From NCBI GenBank assembly GCA_013298245.1, contig JAAFHD010000039.1:1-14957 (forward strand): 14,957 nt of DNA. Reading direction: 5' to 3'. The notes beneath the pieces were generated by a model. It ran no database searches. It was not told the DNA's origin and saw only the letters and a program-made list of their open reading frames with translations. Shown here piece by piece: positions 1-6,837 of this stretch (positions are counted from its first letter, which is position 1; each line of letters opens with the position of its first letter). Both the position numbers and the translations under genes were made by a program. The stretch is from Alphaproteobacteria bacterium. Its GTDB lineage: Bacteria; Pseudomonadota; Alphaproteobacteria; Acetobacterales; Acetobacteraceae.

Positions 1-140
1 ACGACATCGCGGCCATGGGCCCGGTGCGCCTGAAGGATGTGGACGAGGCCCAGGCCGCGATCGTGATCGCCGCCAAGGACTTGGCCGCACAAGGACAAAT
101 TCAAATGGCCGAGGGCCGCGATGAGGAGATGGTCGCATGA
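1..140 (+). CDS. fliG: Flagellar motor switch protein FliG, C-terminal end (partial)
   Basis: Only the last 45 codons are present; the frame enters at base 3 and stops at TGA 138-140. The visible peptide begins DIAAMGPVRLKDVDEAQ, which matches the conserved tail of FliG, where a Gly-Pro-Val-Arg-Leu stretch is followed by a helix of the form DVxxAQxxI. FliG is the C-ring protein that transmits torque from the stator to the flagellar rotor and sets rotation direction. The stop codon overlaps the ATG of fliN (ATGA), so the two are translationally coupled. The tail ends with an acidic stretch (EGRDEEMVA). Identity rests on a short segment but is strongly supported by the flagellar genes that follow. 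Confidence 0.85.
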   Translation, partial: DIAAMGPVRLKDVDEAQAAIVIAAKDLAAQGQIQMAEGRDEEMVA

Positions 141-463
141 GTGAAGCGTCAGAACAGTTCAATGCGGCCGATGCGAAGGAAGTGGCGGGGCTCAACGCAG
201 CCCCGATCGGCCCGCGCAACCTGGAGGCGGTGTATGACATCCCCGTGCAGGTCAGCGCGGTGCTGGGCCGCGCCACGATGCAGGTGTCGCAACTGCTCAA
301 GATGGGCCGCGGCGCGGTGGTGGAACTGGACCGCAAGCTGGGCGAGGCGGTGGACATCTACGTCAACAACCGCCTGGTCGCCCGCGGCGAAGTGGTGATG
401 GTCGAGGACAACCGCCTGGGTGTGACCATGACCGAAATCGTCAAGTCGGATCGGGGCGATTGA
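137..463 (+). CDS. fliN: Flagellar motor switch protein FliN
   Basis: This 108-residue protein is of normal FliN length. Residues about 1-30 are a variable polar lead. Residues about 33-105 form a SpoA (surface presentation of antigens) domain with the expected pattern: [16 protein letters not shown], then [18 protein letters not shown], then [25 protein letters not shown]. FliN sits at the base of the cytoplasmic C-ring and binds CheY-P and the FliH/FliI export ATPase complex. The ATG at 137 overlaps the fliG stop and has a GAGGAG ribosome binding site at 123-128, which supports this start. The stop at 461-463 overlaps the ATG of the flbD-like gene by one base. In many alphaproteobacteria fliH lies between fliG and fliN; here it does not. 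Confidence 0.96.
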   Translation: MSEASEQFNAADAKEVAGLNAAPIGPRNLEAVYDIPVQVSAVLGRATMQVSQLLKMGRGAVVELDRKLGEAVDIYVNNRLVARGEVVMVEDNRLGVTMTEIVKSDRGD

Positions 464-1842
464 TGGCCCGCCTTCTCATCATCGGTGGCCTGCAGGGCGA
501 GCTCGGGCAGGCGGCGCGGCTGGCGCAAGCGCGCGGCGCACAGCTGCTGCAGGCGGATGGCATCACGCAGGGCCTGGCCGCACTGCGCCATGACGGCGCG
601 GACCTTGTCTTCTGCGACATCCTGCATGATGTCGCGTGGCTGGCGCAGACCATGACCGAAGAACGCATCGCGACACCCATCATCGCCTGCGGTCGCGTGC
701 ATGACGCCGAAGCCGCGCTGCGCGCGATTCGCGCCGGCGCCAAGGATTTCCTGCCCCTGCCACCGGATGCGGAGCTGATCGCGGCGATGCTTTCGGCCGT
801 GTCGGGACATGCGGATGCACCGGTCGTACAGGACCCCGGCATGCGCGCGCTGATGGAACGCGCGGCACAGGTCGCGCGGTCGGAGGCATCGGTGCTGATC
901 CTTGGGGAAAGCGGCACCGGCAAGGAAGTGATGGCGCGCGCGATCCACGCACAGTCGCGCCGCGCGCGCGGTGCCTTTGTCGCGCTGAACGTCGCGGCCC
1001 TGCCGGAAACGCTGCTGGAATCAGAGCTGTTCGGGCATGAGAAGGGCGCGTTTTCCGGCGCCGTCGCCACGCGCAAGGGCAAGTTCGAACAGGCCGATGG
1101 CGGCACATTGCTGCTGGACGAAATCGGGGAGATGCAGCCGCATCTGCAAGCCAAGCTGCTCCGCACCTTGCAGGAGCGGGAGGTGGATCGCCTGGGTGGC
1201 GGCGCGCCGATCAAGGTGAATGTTCGCATACTCGCCGCCACGCATCGCGACCTGGCCGCCGAAGTGCGCGCCGGCCGCTTCCGCGAGGATCTGTTCTTCC
1301 GGCTGAACGTGATCTCCCTGTCCATTCCGCCACTGCGTGACAGGCCGGCGGATGTGTTGCCGCTGGCGGCCCATTTCGCGCGCCGTTACGCGCAGGTGAA
1401 CGGCCTGCCCGAGCGGCTGCTGCACCCCGCGGCCGAGGCGTTGCTGCTGGGCCATGCCTGGCCAGGCAATGTGCGCGAACTGGAAAACGCCATCCACCGC
1501 GCCGTGCTGTTGGCGGACGGCAGGGATATCGGCGCGGATGCGATTGAACTCGCCCCCGCATCGCCATTCCGCGCCGTGGTCGAAGCAGCGGCACCGGCCG
1601 CGCCGCCACGCACTGGCGGCAATCCGATCGCCGCCCTGGTTGGCCGCCGGATGGAGGAAGTGGAGCGCGACCTGATCCTGGAAACACTCGGCCGGTGCCT
1701 GGGCAACCGCACGCGTGCCGCGGAAATCCTGGGCATTTCCATCCGCACCTTGCGCAACAAACTGTCCGAGTATCGTGGCCAGGGTGTTTCCGTGCCGCCG
1801 GCCGCGAGCCAGCTCGCACCTGGTGAATTGCTGCCAGGATGA
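463..1842 (+). CDS. flbD: FlbD-like sigma-54-dependent flagellar transcriptional activator
   Basis: This 459-residue protein is an enhancer-binding protein of the FlbD/NtrC class. Residues 1-115 form a degenerate receiver domain: an Asp at residue 52 occupies the phospho-acceptor position, but the usual N-terminal acidic pair is replaced by LLIIGGLQ and the conserved Lys-Pro is replaced in KDFLPLPP. Residues about 123-360 are the AAA+ domain with Walker A GESGTGKE (148-155), a GAFSGA sigma-54 contact loop (195-200, normally GAFTGA) and Walker B LLLDE (216-220). Residues about 402-440 are a Fis-type helix-turn-helix ([19 protein letters not shown]). In Caulobacter, FlbD activates late flagellar genes without needing classical phosphorylation. 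The ATG at 463 (TGATG overlap with fliN) is preferred to an in-frame TTG three bases upstream. The stop overlaps the flhA start. Confidence 0.93.
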   Translation: MARLLIIGGLQGELGQAARLAQARGAQLLQADGITQGLAALRHDGADLVFCDILHDVAWLAQTMTEERIATPIIACGRVHDAEAALRAIRAGAKDFLPLPPDAELIAAMLSAVSGHADAPVVQDPGMRALMERAAQVARSEASVLILGESGTGKEVMARAIHAQSRRARGAFVALNVAALPETLLESELFGHEKGAFSGAVATRKGKFEQADGGTLLLDEIGEMQPHLQAKLLRTLQEREVDRLGGGAPIKVNVRILAATHRDLAAEVRAGRFREDLFFRLNVISLSIPPLRDRPADVLPLAAHFARRYAQVNGLPERLLHPAAEALLLGHAWPGNVRELENAIHRAVLLADGRDIGADAIELAPASPFRAVVEAAAPAAPPRTGGNPIAALVGRRMEEVERDLILETLGRCLGNRTRAAEILGISIRTLRNKLSEYRGQGVSVPPAASQLAPGELLPG

Positions 1843-3899
1843 AAGGCATCGTCCTCCCCGCGTGGATGATCCGCGCGCGCCCCGGCTCCGAGGCCGCTTT
1901 GGTCGCCGGCGTCATGCTGGTGCTGATCATCCTGGTCGTGCCACTGCCGGCATTCCTGCTGGATGCGGCGCTGGCGATGAACATCACCGCCTCCGTGCTG
2001 GTGCTGATGGTGGCGCTGATGCTGACGCGCCCGCTGGATTTCGCGTCCTTTCCGCAGATTCTGCTGATCACCACGCTGTTCCGACTGGGCCTGAACGTGG
2101 CCACCACACGCGCCATCCTGGCCGATGGCCATGAGGGGCCGACGGCGGCCGGCGACATTGTCGCGACCTTCGGGCGGTACCTGATGCAGGGCGACATCGT
2201 GGTCGGCCTGATCGTCTTCGCCATCCTGCTGATCGTGAACCATGTGGTAGTCAGCAAGGGCGCGGGGCGCGTGGCGGAAGTCTCCGCACGCTTCCACTTG
2301 GATGCGATGCCCGGCAAGCAGATGGCGATCGACGCGGAACTGAACGCTGGCGCCATCGATGAGGGCGAGGCCAAGCGCCGCCGCCGTGATCTGGAGGAAG
2401 AGAGCTCCTTCCACGGTTCCATGGATGGTGCGTCGAAATTCGTGAAGGGCGACGCGATCGCGGGGCTGATCAGCACCTTCATCAACCTGCTGGGCGGCTT
2501 CGCCATCGGCACCATTCGCCACGGTATGCCGCTGGCCGAGGCGGTCGAGACCTATTCCATCCTGACCGTGGGCGATGGCCTGGTCGGGCAGATTCCCGCG
2601 CTGCTGGTCAGCGTCGCGGCGGCCATCGTGGTCACCAAGGCTGCGCGCCCTGAACGCGCGGACCAGCAGATGGCGAAGGAACTGGGCGGCTGGAAGCCGT
2701 TGGCCGTTGCGTCTGGTGCGTCCGTCATCATGGGGCTGCTGCCGGGCATGCCATTCCTGCCCTTCATGGCGCTGGCCGGCATGACGGGTGCCGGCGCCTG
2801 GTTCGCGCGCGCCGCCAGCGCAGCACCCGCACCCGATGCCCCCGCGCCCGCAGCCGCAGACGCCGAACCACCGATCGCGCAGACGCTGCGCATGGACCTG
2901 CTGCGGTTGGAACTGGGTTACGGATTGTTGTCTCTGGCCGCCGGCGATGCACCCCGCCTGACCGAGCAAATCCGCGGCATCCGTCGCGCCATCGCGCAGG
3001 AAATGGGCTTCGTTCTGCCCTCCATCCGCATCCAGGATAATCTGGAGTTACCAGCCGACACCTACATCATCCGCGTCAAGGAAATCGAAGCCGGGCGGGG
3101 CCAGTTGCGCCCGCCCATGCTGCTGGCGATCGACCCCAATGGCGGCGTGCCCGACCTGCCCGGCGAGCGCGCGCGTGAACCCACCTTCGGCCTGGCCGCG
3201 CTGTGGATCGAAGAACGCTTGCGCGAGGAAGCGCTGGCCCGCGGCGCCACCGTGGTCGACTGCCCCGGCGTGCTGGCCACGCACCTGACCGAACTGGTGC
3301 GAGAGCACATGGCCGAGCTGCTGTCCTTTGCCGAAACACAAAAACTGCTGGACGAAGTGGCACCCGAACATCGCAAGCTGGTGACCGACCTGATGCCCAC
3401 GCAGATTGGCGTCTCCGGCGTGCAGCGTGTGTTGCAGGCGCTGCTGGCGGAACGTGTTTCTGTGCGCGACCTGCCCACAATTCTCGAAGGCATCCAGGAG
3501 TCGATTTCCGCCAATCTGCGCGCGCTGCCGCAGATGCTGTCCATCGTCCGCGCCAAGCTTGCCCGGCAGATCACCGATGCCGCACGCGGCCCGCATGGGC
3601 ATGTCGCGATCATCATGCTCTCACCGGATTGGGAGGTAGCCTTCACCGAATCCCTGGCCGGCGCCCCGGAAGAACGCCAACTCGCCATCGACCCCGCACG
3701 CCTGCAGGAATTCCTGGAAAAACTGCGCGGGCTGCTGAACGCCGCCGACGACCAGGGAGAGGTGCCGGTGCTGGTCTGCTCACCGCATTTGCGCCCGCAT
3801 CTGCGCGCCATCATTGAGCGCTTCCGCCCGACCATGCCGGTGCTGGCGCAGGCCGAAATTCATCCCCGCGCGCGCCTCAAGACCATGGGCAGCGTGTAA
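1839..3899 (+). CDS. flhA: Flagellar biosynthesis protein FlhA (type III export gate)
   Basis: The 686-residue length is normal for FlhA. The N-terminal half (about 1-325) is a multi-pass inner-membrane domain with alternating hydrophobic segments. It carries the FHIPEP-family signature [14 protein letters not shown] and the conserved cytoplasmic loop with [30 protein letters not shown] and a basic-acidic stretch before [18 protein letters not shown]. An Ala/Pro-rich linker (about 322-350) leads to the cytoplasmic C-terminal domain that docks chaperone-substrate complexes. FlhA forms the nonameric ring of the flagellar type III export gate and helps use proton motive force. The ATG lies in an ATGA overlap with the flbD-like gene, and the next gene begins at the base after its TAA, so it is a middle gene of one operon. 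Confidence 0.98.
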   Translation: MKGIVLPAWMIRARPGSEAALVAGVMLVLIILVVPLPAFLLDAALAMNITASVLVLMVALMLTRPLDFASFPQILLITTLFRLGLNVATTRAILADGHEGPTAAGDIVATFGRYLMQGDIVVGLIVFAILLIVNHVVVSKGAGRVAEVSARFHLDAMPGKQMAIDAELNAGAIDEGEAKRRRRDLEEESSFHGSMDGASKFVKGDAIAGLISTFINLLGGFAIGTIRHGMPLAEAVETYSILTVGDGLVGQIPALLVSVAAAIVVTKAARPERADQQMAKELGGWKPLAVASGASVIMGLLPGMPFLPFMALAGMTGAGAWFARAASAAPAPDAPAPAAADAEPPIAQTLRMDLLRLELGYGLLSLAAGDAPRLTEQIRGIRRAIAQEMGFVLPSIRIQDNLELPADTYIIRVKEIEAGRGQLRPPMLLAIDPNGGVPDLPGERAREPTFGLAALWIEERLREEALARGATVVDCPGVLATHLTELVREHMAELLSFAETQKLLDEVAPEHRKLVTDLMPTQIGVSGVQRVLQALLAERVSVRDLPTILEGIQESISANLRALPQMLSIVRAKLARQITDAARGPHGHVAIIMLSPDWEVAFTESLAGAPEERQLAIDPARLQEFLEKLRGLLNAADDQGEVPVLVCSPHLRPHLRAIIERFRPTMPVLAQAEIHPRARLKTMGSV

Positions 3900-4664
3900 G
3901 TGAAACTCCAGCTCCTTCGCGCGCCGACCATGGCCGCCGCCATCGCCGAACTGCGCCTGACATTGGGCGAAGACGCGGTGCTGCTCGACTCGCGTGAGGT
4001 GAACGGCATGGTCGAAGTGACCGCCGCGATCCCCGCGCAGGAGGACGAGCCTTGGGAGGTGCTGCCCGACGCACCGACCGCGCTGCCCTTCGCAGCACTG
4101 CCAGATGCGCCGCTGCTGCTGCTCGGACAGGCCGGCGCAGGCAAGACCACAACCGCCGTGAAGCTCGCCGCGCGCCACAAGGCCAGCGGCACCCCTGCGC
4201 TGGTCATCACCACCGACGCCGCGCGGATGGACCACCTGGCCGCAGGCATGCGCGCGTTGTCGATGGGCTTTGTCGTCGCGGCCAATGCGACGGCGCTGCG
4301 CAAGGCATTGTCGCGCGCCGCACCAGGTCAGCCGGTCATCATCGATACGCCGGCGTGCAATCCATTCGATCAGGCGCAGGCCCGCGCGCTGTTGCCATTG
4401 ATCGCGCAGGCGTCACCACTATTGCTGCAACCCGCCGGCCTTTGCGCCGATGAAGCGCGCGAGGAAGCGATGGCCTTCCACGCCATGGGCGTGCGGCACC
4501 TGTTGGTGACGCGTGCGGATATCGCGCGCCGCGGTGCTTCCGTGCTGGCCGCCGCCCGCGCAGGCCTTTCACTGACCGAAGCCGGCACCGGCCCCGCCGA
4601 AGGCCTGCAACCACTCTCTGCCGCATGGCTCGCGGCCCGCTGGAAGGACGTATCATGGACGTGA
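3900..4664 (+). CDS. flhF: Short FlhF-like SRP-type GTPase
   Basis: This 254-residue protein starts at GTG immediately after the flhA TAA. The N-terminus (MKLQLLRAPTMAAAIAELRLTLGEDAVLL) resembles the FlhF opening segment. The P-loop GQAGAGKTTT at 76-85 is the SRP-GTPase form. TRAD at 204-207 stands for the usual TKxD guanine-specificity motif, and a GTG near 229 could be G5. The G3 region reads DTPACN (149-154) where SRP GTPases have DTAGR or DTPGR, so the Gly and Arg are missing. Characterised FlhF proteins are much longer, with a basic B region and a helical N domain before the G domain; here only about 45 residues separate the N-terminal segment from the G domain. FlhF normally recruits early flagellar parts to the pole. 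Identification depends on motif plus position between flhA and flhG. Confidence 0.82.
   Translation: MKLQLLRAPTMAAAIAELRLTLGEDAVLLDSREVNGMVEVTAAIPAQEDEPWEVLPDAPTALPFAALPDAPLLLLGQAGAGKTTTAVKLAARHKASGTPALVITTDAARMDHLAAGMRALSMGFVVAANATALRKALSRAAPGQPVIIDTPACNPFDQAQARALLPLIAQASPLLLQPAGLCADEAREEAMAFHAMGVRHLLVTRADIARRGASVLAAARAGLSLTEAGTGPAEGLQPLSAAWLAARWKDVSWT
4642..4648 (+). promoter_or_regulatory. Ribosome binding site that fixes the flhG start
   Basis: GGAAGGA lies inside the end of flhF, six bases before the ATG at 4655. The alternative in-frame ATG at 4625 has no purine-rich sequence in front of it and would add a ten-residue lead (MARGPLEGRI) not expected of FlhG. Confidence 0.7.
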
Positions 4665-5407
4665 AGGGGCGGGTGATCGCCATCGCCTCGGGCAAGGGGG
4701 GCGTGGGCAAGACGGTGCTGTCCATCGGCCTGGCGCACGCCTTGGCCGAAGCCGGCGGCACGCCGCTGCTGATCGACGCCGATCTCGGGCTGGCCAATGT
4801 CGATGTGCAGCTCGGTCTGCCTGCCGCCGCGGATCTGTCGGATGTGATGGCCGGTCGCATCGCGCTGCCGCAGGCAGGCTTCGCGCACCCCGCCGGATTT
4901 CGCGTTCTGCCCGGCCGTTCCGGCAGCGGTGGCATGGCCGCGATGGGGGATGCCGGTCTGGCCGCCATGGCCGCGCTGCTGGCCGAGGCGCGGCTGCAGC
5001 ACAGCCACATCCTGCTCGACATGGGCGGTGGCGTTGCACCTGTTCAGCGCCGCCTCGTCACGATGGCGGACACAGTGCTGATCATCGCGACCGAAGAACC
5101 CACCAGCCTGACCGACGCCTATGCCGTGCTGAAACTCCTGCGCGCGGACCGCGCCGGTGCTGACGCACGGCTGGTCGCGAACCTCGCCGGGGCAGATGGC
5201 GGCCAGCATGTCTGGCGCACGCTTGATACGGCCGCGCGGAATTTTCTGGGTCAGGGTGTGCGGCTGGCAGGCGCAGTGCGTCGCGATGCACGCGTGCCCG
5301 ATGCGATCCGACACCAAGCACCGCTGCTGACGCGCCACCCGAATTGCCGCGCCGCCGAGGATATCCGCGCGCTCGTCGCGCAGTTCACCTTGGCGACAGC
5401 AGCGTGA
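4655..5407 (+). CDS. flhG: FlhG-like MinD/ParA-family ATPase (flagellar number regulator)
   Basis: This 250-residue protein has a deviant Walker A motif SGKGGVGKT at 12-20, the MinD-type LLIDADLGLANVDVQLG at about 40-54 and a Walker B-like LLDMGGG at 120-126. FlhG/FleN ATPases partner FlhF to control flagellar number and placement. The gene overlaps flhF by ten bases and is the last + gene of the flagellar block. The N-terminal DQAxxLR-type extension that stimulates FlhF in characterised systems is absent, because the protein begins five residues before the first beta strand. The C-terminus (ALVAQFTLATAA) shows no clear basic amphipathic membrane-targeting helix. A generic ParA/Mrp ATPase is the alternative, but position beside flhF favours FlhG. 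Confidence 0.88.
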   Translation: MDVKGRVIAIASGKGGVGKTVLSIGLAHALAEAGGTPLLIDADLGLANVDVQLGLPAAADLSDVMAGRIALPQAGFAHPAGFRVLPGRSGSGGMAAMGDAGLAAMAALLAEARLQHSHILLDMGGGVAPVQRRLVTMADTVLIIATEEPTSLTDAYAVLKLLRADRAGADARLVANLAGADGGQHVWRTLDTAARNFLGQGVRLAGAVRRDARVPDAIRHQAPLLTRHPNCRAAEDIRALVAQFTLATAA

Positions 5408-5819
5408 GCGCGGCATCCAGCCCGGCGCGCGCATCAGGCGGCAATTCGGCCAGCAATGCCGCCTGCATCGCTTCCGCCAGGGGGATGATGGCAGCATAGG
5501 TGCGCGCGCCCTTGGGCGTCAGCGACAGCAAAGTGCGCCGCGCATCCGCCGCATCCGCGCGGCGCTTCAGGAGGCCCGCGGTTTCCAGCCCCGCCACGGC
5601 GCGGCTGACCTTCACCTTGTCCATCGTCGTCAGCGCCGTCAGCTGTCGCGCATGCGCCGTGCCGAAACTGCCCAGCACCGCCAGCACGCGCCATTCCGGA
5701 ATGGAAATTCCGAACCGCGCCGAATACAGCCGCGCGAAGCGATCCGACACCGCGCTAGCCGCGACGGCCAGGCGATAGGGCAGGAATTCGGACAGCGCGA
5801 AGTTTGACATCGGTTGCAT
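5385..5819 (-). CDS. MarR-family transcriptional regulator
   Basis: This 144-residue protein has the MarR layout: an N-terminal dimerisation helix, then a winged helix-turn-helix with IPEWRVLAVLGSFG, a recognition segment TTMDKVKVSRAVAGLETAGLLKR, and the wing with ADARRTLLSLTPKG. MarR proteins are dimeric repressors, often of aromatic-compound or efflux genes, that release DNA when they bind a ligand. It is divergent from the catabolic operon starting at 5863, only 43 bases away, and is the best candidate for its regulator. Its 3' end overlaps the tail of flhG by 23 bases on the opposite strand. The first ATG (5817-5819) is chosen; a second ATG three codons in (5808-5810) is possible, and neither has a strong ribosome binding site. 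An imperfect palindrome covers the start codon, consistent with autoregulation. Confidence 0.93.
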   Translation of the reverse strand: MQPMSNFALSEFLPYRLAVAASAVSDRFARLYSARFGISIPEWRVLAVLGSFGTAHARQLTALTTMDKVKVSRAVAGLETAGLLKRRADAADARRTLLSLTPKGARTYAAIIPLAEAMQAALLAELPPDARAGLDAALTLLSPR

Positions 5820-5832
5820 TTGTAACTAATTG
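5804..5832 (+). promoter_or_regulatory. Candidate promoter of the catabolic operon
   Basis: TTGACA at 5804-5809 is an exact -35 consensus. Possible -10 elements follow at 5825-5830 (ACTAAT, spacing 15) or 5827-5832 (TAATTG, spacing 17), neither of them a strong match. Transcription would start near 5837-5840, about 25 bases before the ATG at 5863. The -35 lies inside the first codons of marR. The AT-rich patch here stands out from the surrounding GC-rich sequence. Confidence 0.5.
5813..5826. promoter_or_regulatory. Candidate MarR operator palindrome
   Basis: GTTGCATTTGTAAC is an imperfect 14-base palindrome in which five of seven symmetric positions pair. It lies in the spacer of the candidate promoter and over the marR start codon, where a bound MarR dimer would block both the forward operon and marR itself. 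Binding is inferred from symmetry and position only. Confidence 0.5.
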
Positions 5833-5848
5833 ACCGGCGCGGGCAAGA

Positions 5849-5854
5849 AGGAAA
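5849..5854 (+). promoter_or_regulatory. Ribosome binding site of the MBL-fold gene
   Basis: AGGAAA sits eight bases before the ATG at 5863. It favours that ATG over the in-frame TTG at 5830. Confidence 0.6.
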
Positions 5855-5862
5855 CGCAAGCG

Positions 5863-6837
5863 ATGAGTTTCGCCTCCACGACCGATCTTGCGGAGAAGCA
5901 CATCTCCTTCGACGAACTCGGCCACGGCCTCTATGCCTACACCGCCGAGGGCGATCCGAATTCCGGCGTGATCGTGGGCCGCGACGGCGTCATGGTGGTG
6001 GATGCGCAGGCCACGCCGATCATGGCCGCCGATGTGCAGCGCCGCATCGCCGCCGTCACGCCGCTGCCGGTGAACCAGGTCGTGCTGTCGCACTACCACG
6101 CCGTGCGCGTGCTGGGCGCGTCAGGCTATCCCGCGCATTCCGTCATCTGTTCCGACGCCACGCGCGCCCTGATCGTCGAACGCGGCGCGCAGGACATGGA
6201 CAGTGAGATCGGCCGCTTTCCGCGCCTTTTCCGCGGCCGCGAATCCATCCCTGGCCTGACCTGGCCGACCACCACTTTCCACAAGCGCATGACACTGTGG
6301 CTGGGCGAGCGCGAGGCGCAGATCATCCATATCGGCCGCAGCCATACGGCCGGCGACACGGTGGTCTGGCTGCCGAAGGAAAAGGTGCTGTTCGCGGGCG
6401 ACACGGTGGAATTCGGCGCGACACCCTATTGCGGCGATGCGCATTTCGCTGACTGGCCCGCAACCCTTGCCGCCGTGCGCGAACTGGGCGCGGAAAAGCT
6501 GGTGCCCGGCCGTGGCCGCGCATTGCTGACGCGCGCCGATGTCGAACAGGGCATCGCCGAAACCGCCGCTTACACTGGCGATCTCTTCGCCGTCGCCCGC
6601 CGCGCCGCCGAGAAGGGCTGGACGCTGAAGCAGTGCTACGACGAAGCCATGGCCGCGCTGCGCCCCAAATACGGGCATTGGGTCATCTTCGAACACTGCA
6701 TGCCCTTCAACGTCAGCCGCGCTTATGACGAAGCCTCCGGCATCGCCCACCCGCGCATCTGGACCGCCGAACGCGACATCGCGATGTGGGCCGCTTTGGA
6801 GCGCGGCGAGCCGATGAAAAGTGCTGAGGTCCATTGA
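5863..6837 (+). CDS. Metallo-beta-lactamase-fold hydrolase with atypical metal motif
   Basis: This 324-residue MBL-fold protein has GVIVGRDGVMVVDAQATP near the N-terminus, VVLSHYHAVRVLGAS at about 73-87, GRSHTAGDTVVW at 158-169 and FAGDTVEFG at 177-185. The fold is clear, but the hallmark HxHxDH motif reads HYHAVR (77-82), so the Asp and second-site His are replaced by Val and Arg. The first-site ligands (H77, H79, H161) and the bridging D180 remain, which would fit a single-metal centre. About 115 residues follow the core, including a WVIFEHCMPFNV segment. It is the first gene of the operon and its TGA overlaps the TTG of the monooxygenase. The substrate is unknown; a ring-product hydrolase or lactonase is possible but is a guess. 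The ATG at 5863 is preferred over the TTG at 5830. Confidence 0.88.
   Translation: MSFASTTDLAEKHISFDELGHGLYAYTAEGDPNSGVIVGRDGVMVVDAQATPIMAADVQRRIAAVTPLPVNQVVLSHYHAVRVLGASGYPAHSVICSDATRALIVERGAQDMDSEIGRFPRLFRGRESIPGLTWPTTTFHKRMTLWLGEREAQIIHIGRSHTAGDTVVWLPKEKVLFAGDTVEFGATPYCGDAHFADWPATLAAVRELGAEKLVPGRGRALLTRADVEQGIAETAAYTGDLFAVARRAAEKGWTLKQCYDEAMAALRPKYGHWVIFEHCMPFNVSRAYDEASGIAHPRIWTAERDIAMWAALERGEPMKSAEVH

Noticed and set aside
1211..2969. Long open frames on the - strand antisense to flbD and flhA (434 and 527 codons)
   Set aside because: They are antisense to clearly recognisable genes, have low-complexity Arg/Ala/Gln-rich or Ser-rich translations and no family motifs. High GC leaves few stops in antisense frames.
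4625..4654. Earlier ATG for flhG
   Set aside because: There is no ribosome binding site in front of it and the ten-residue lead has no family resemblance; the ATG at 4655 has GGAAGGA at good spacing.
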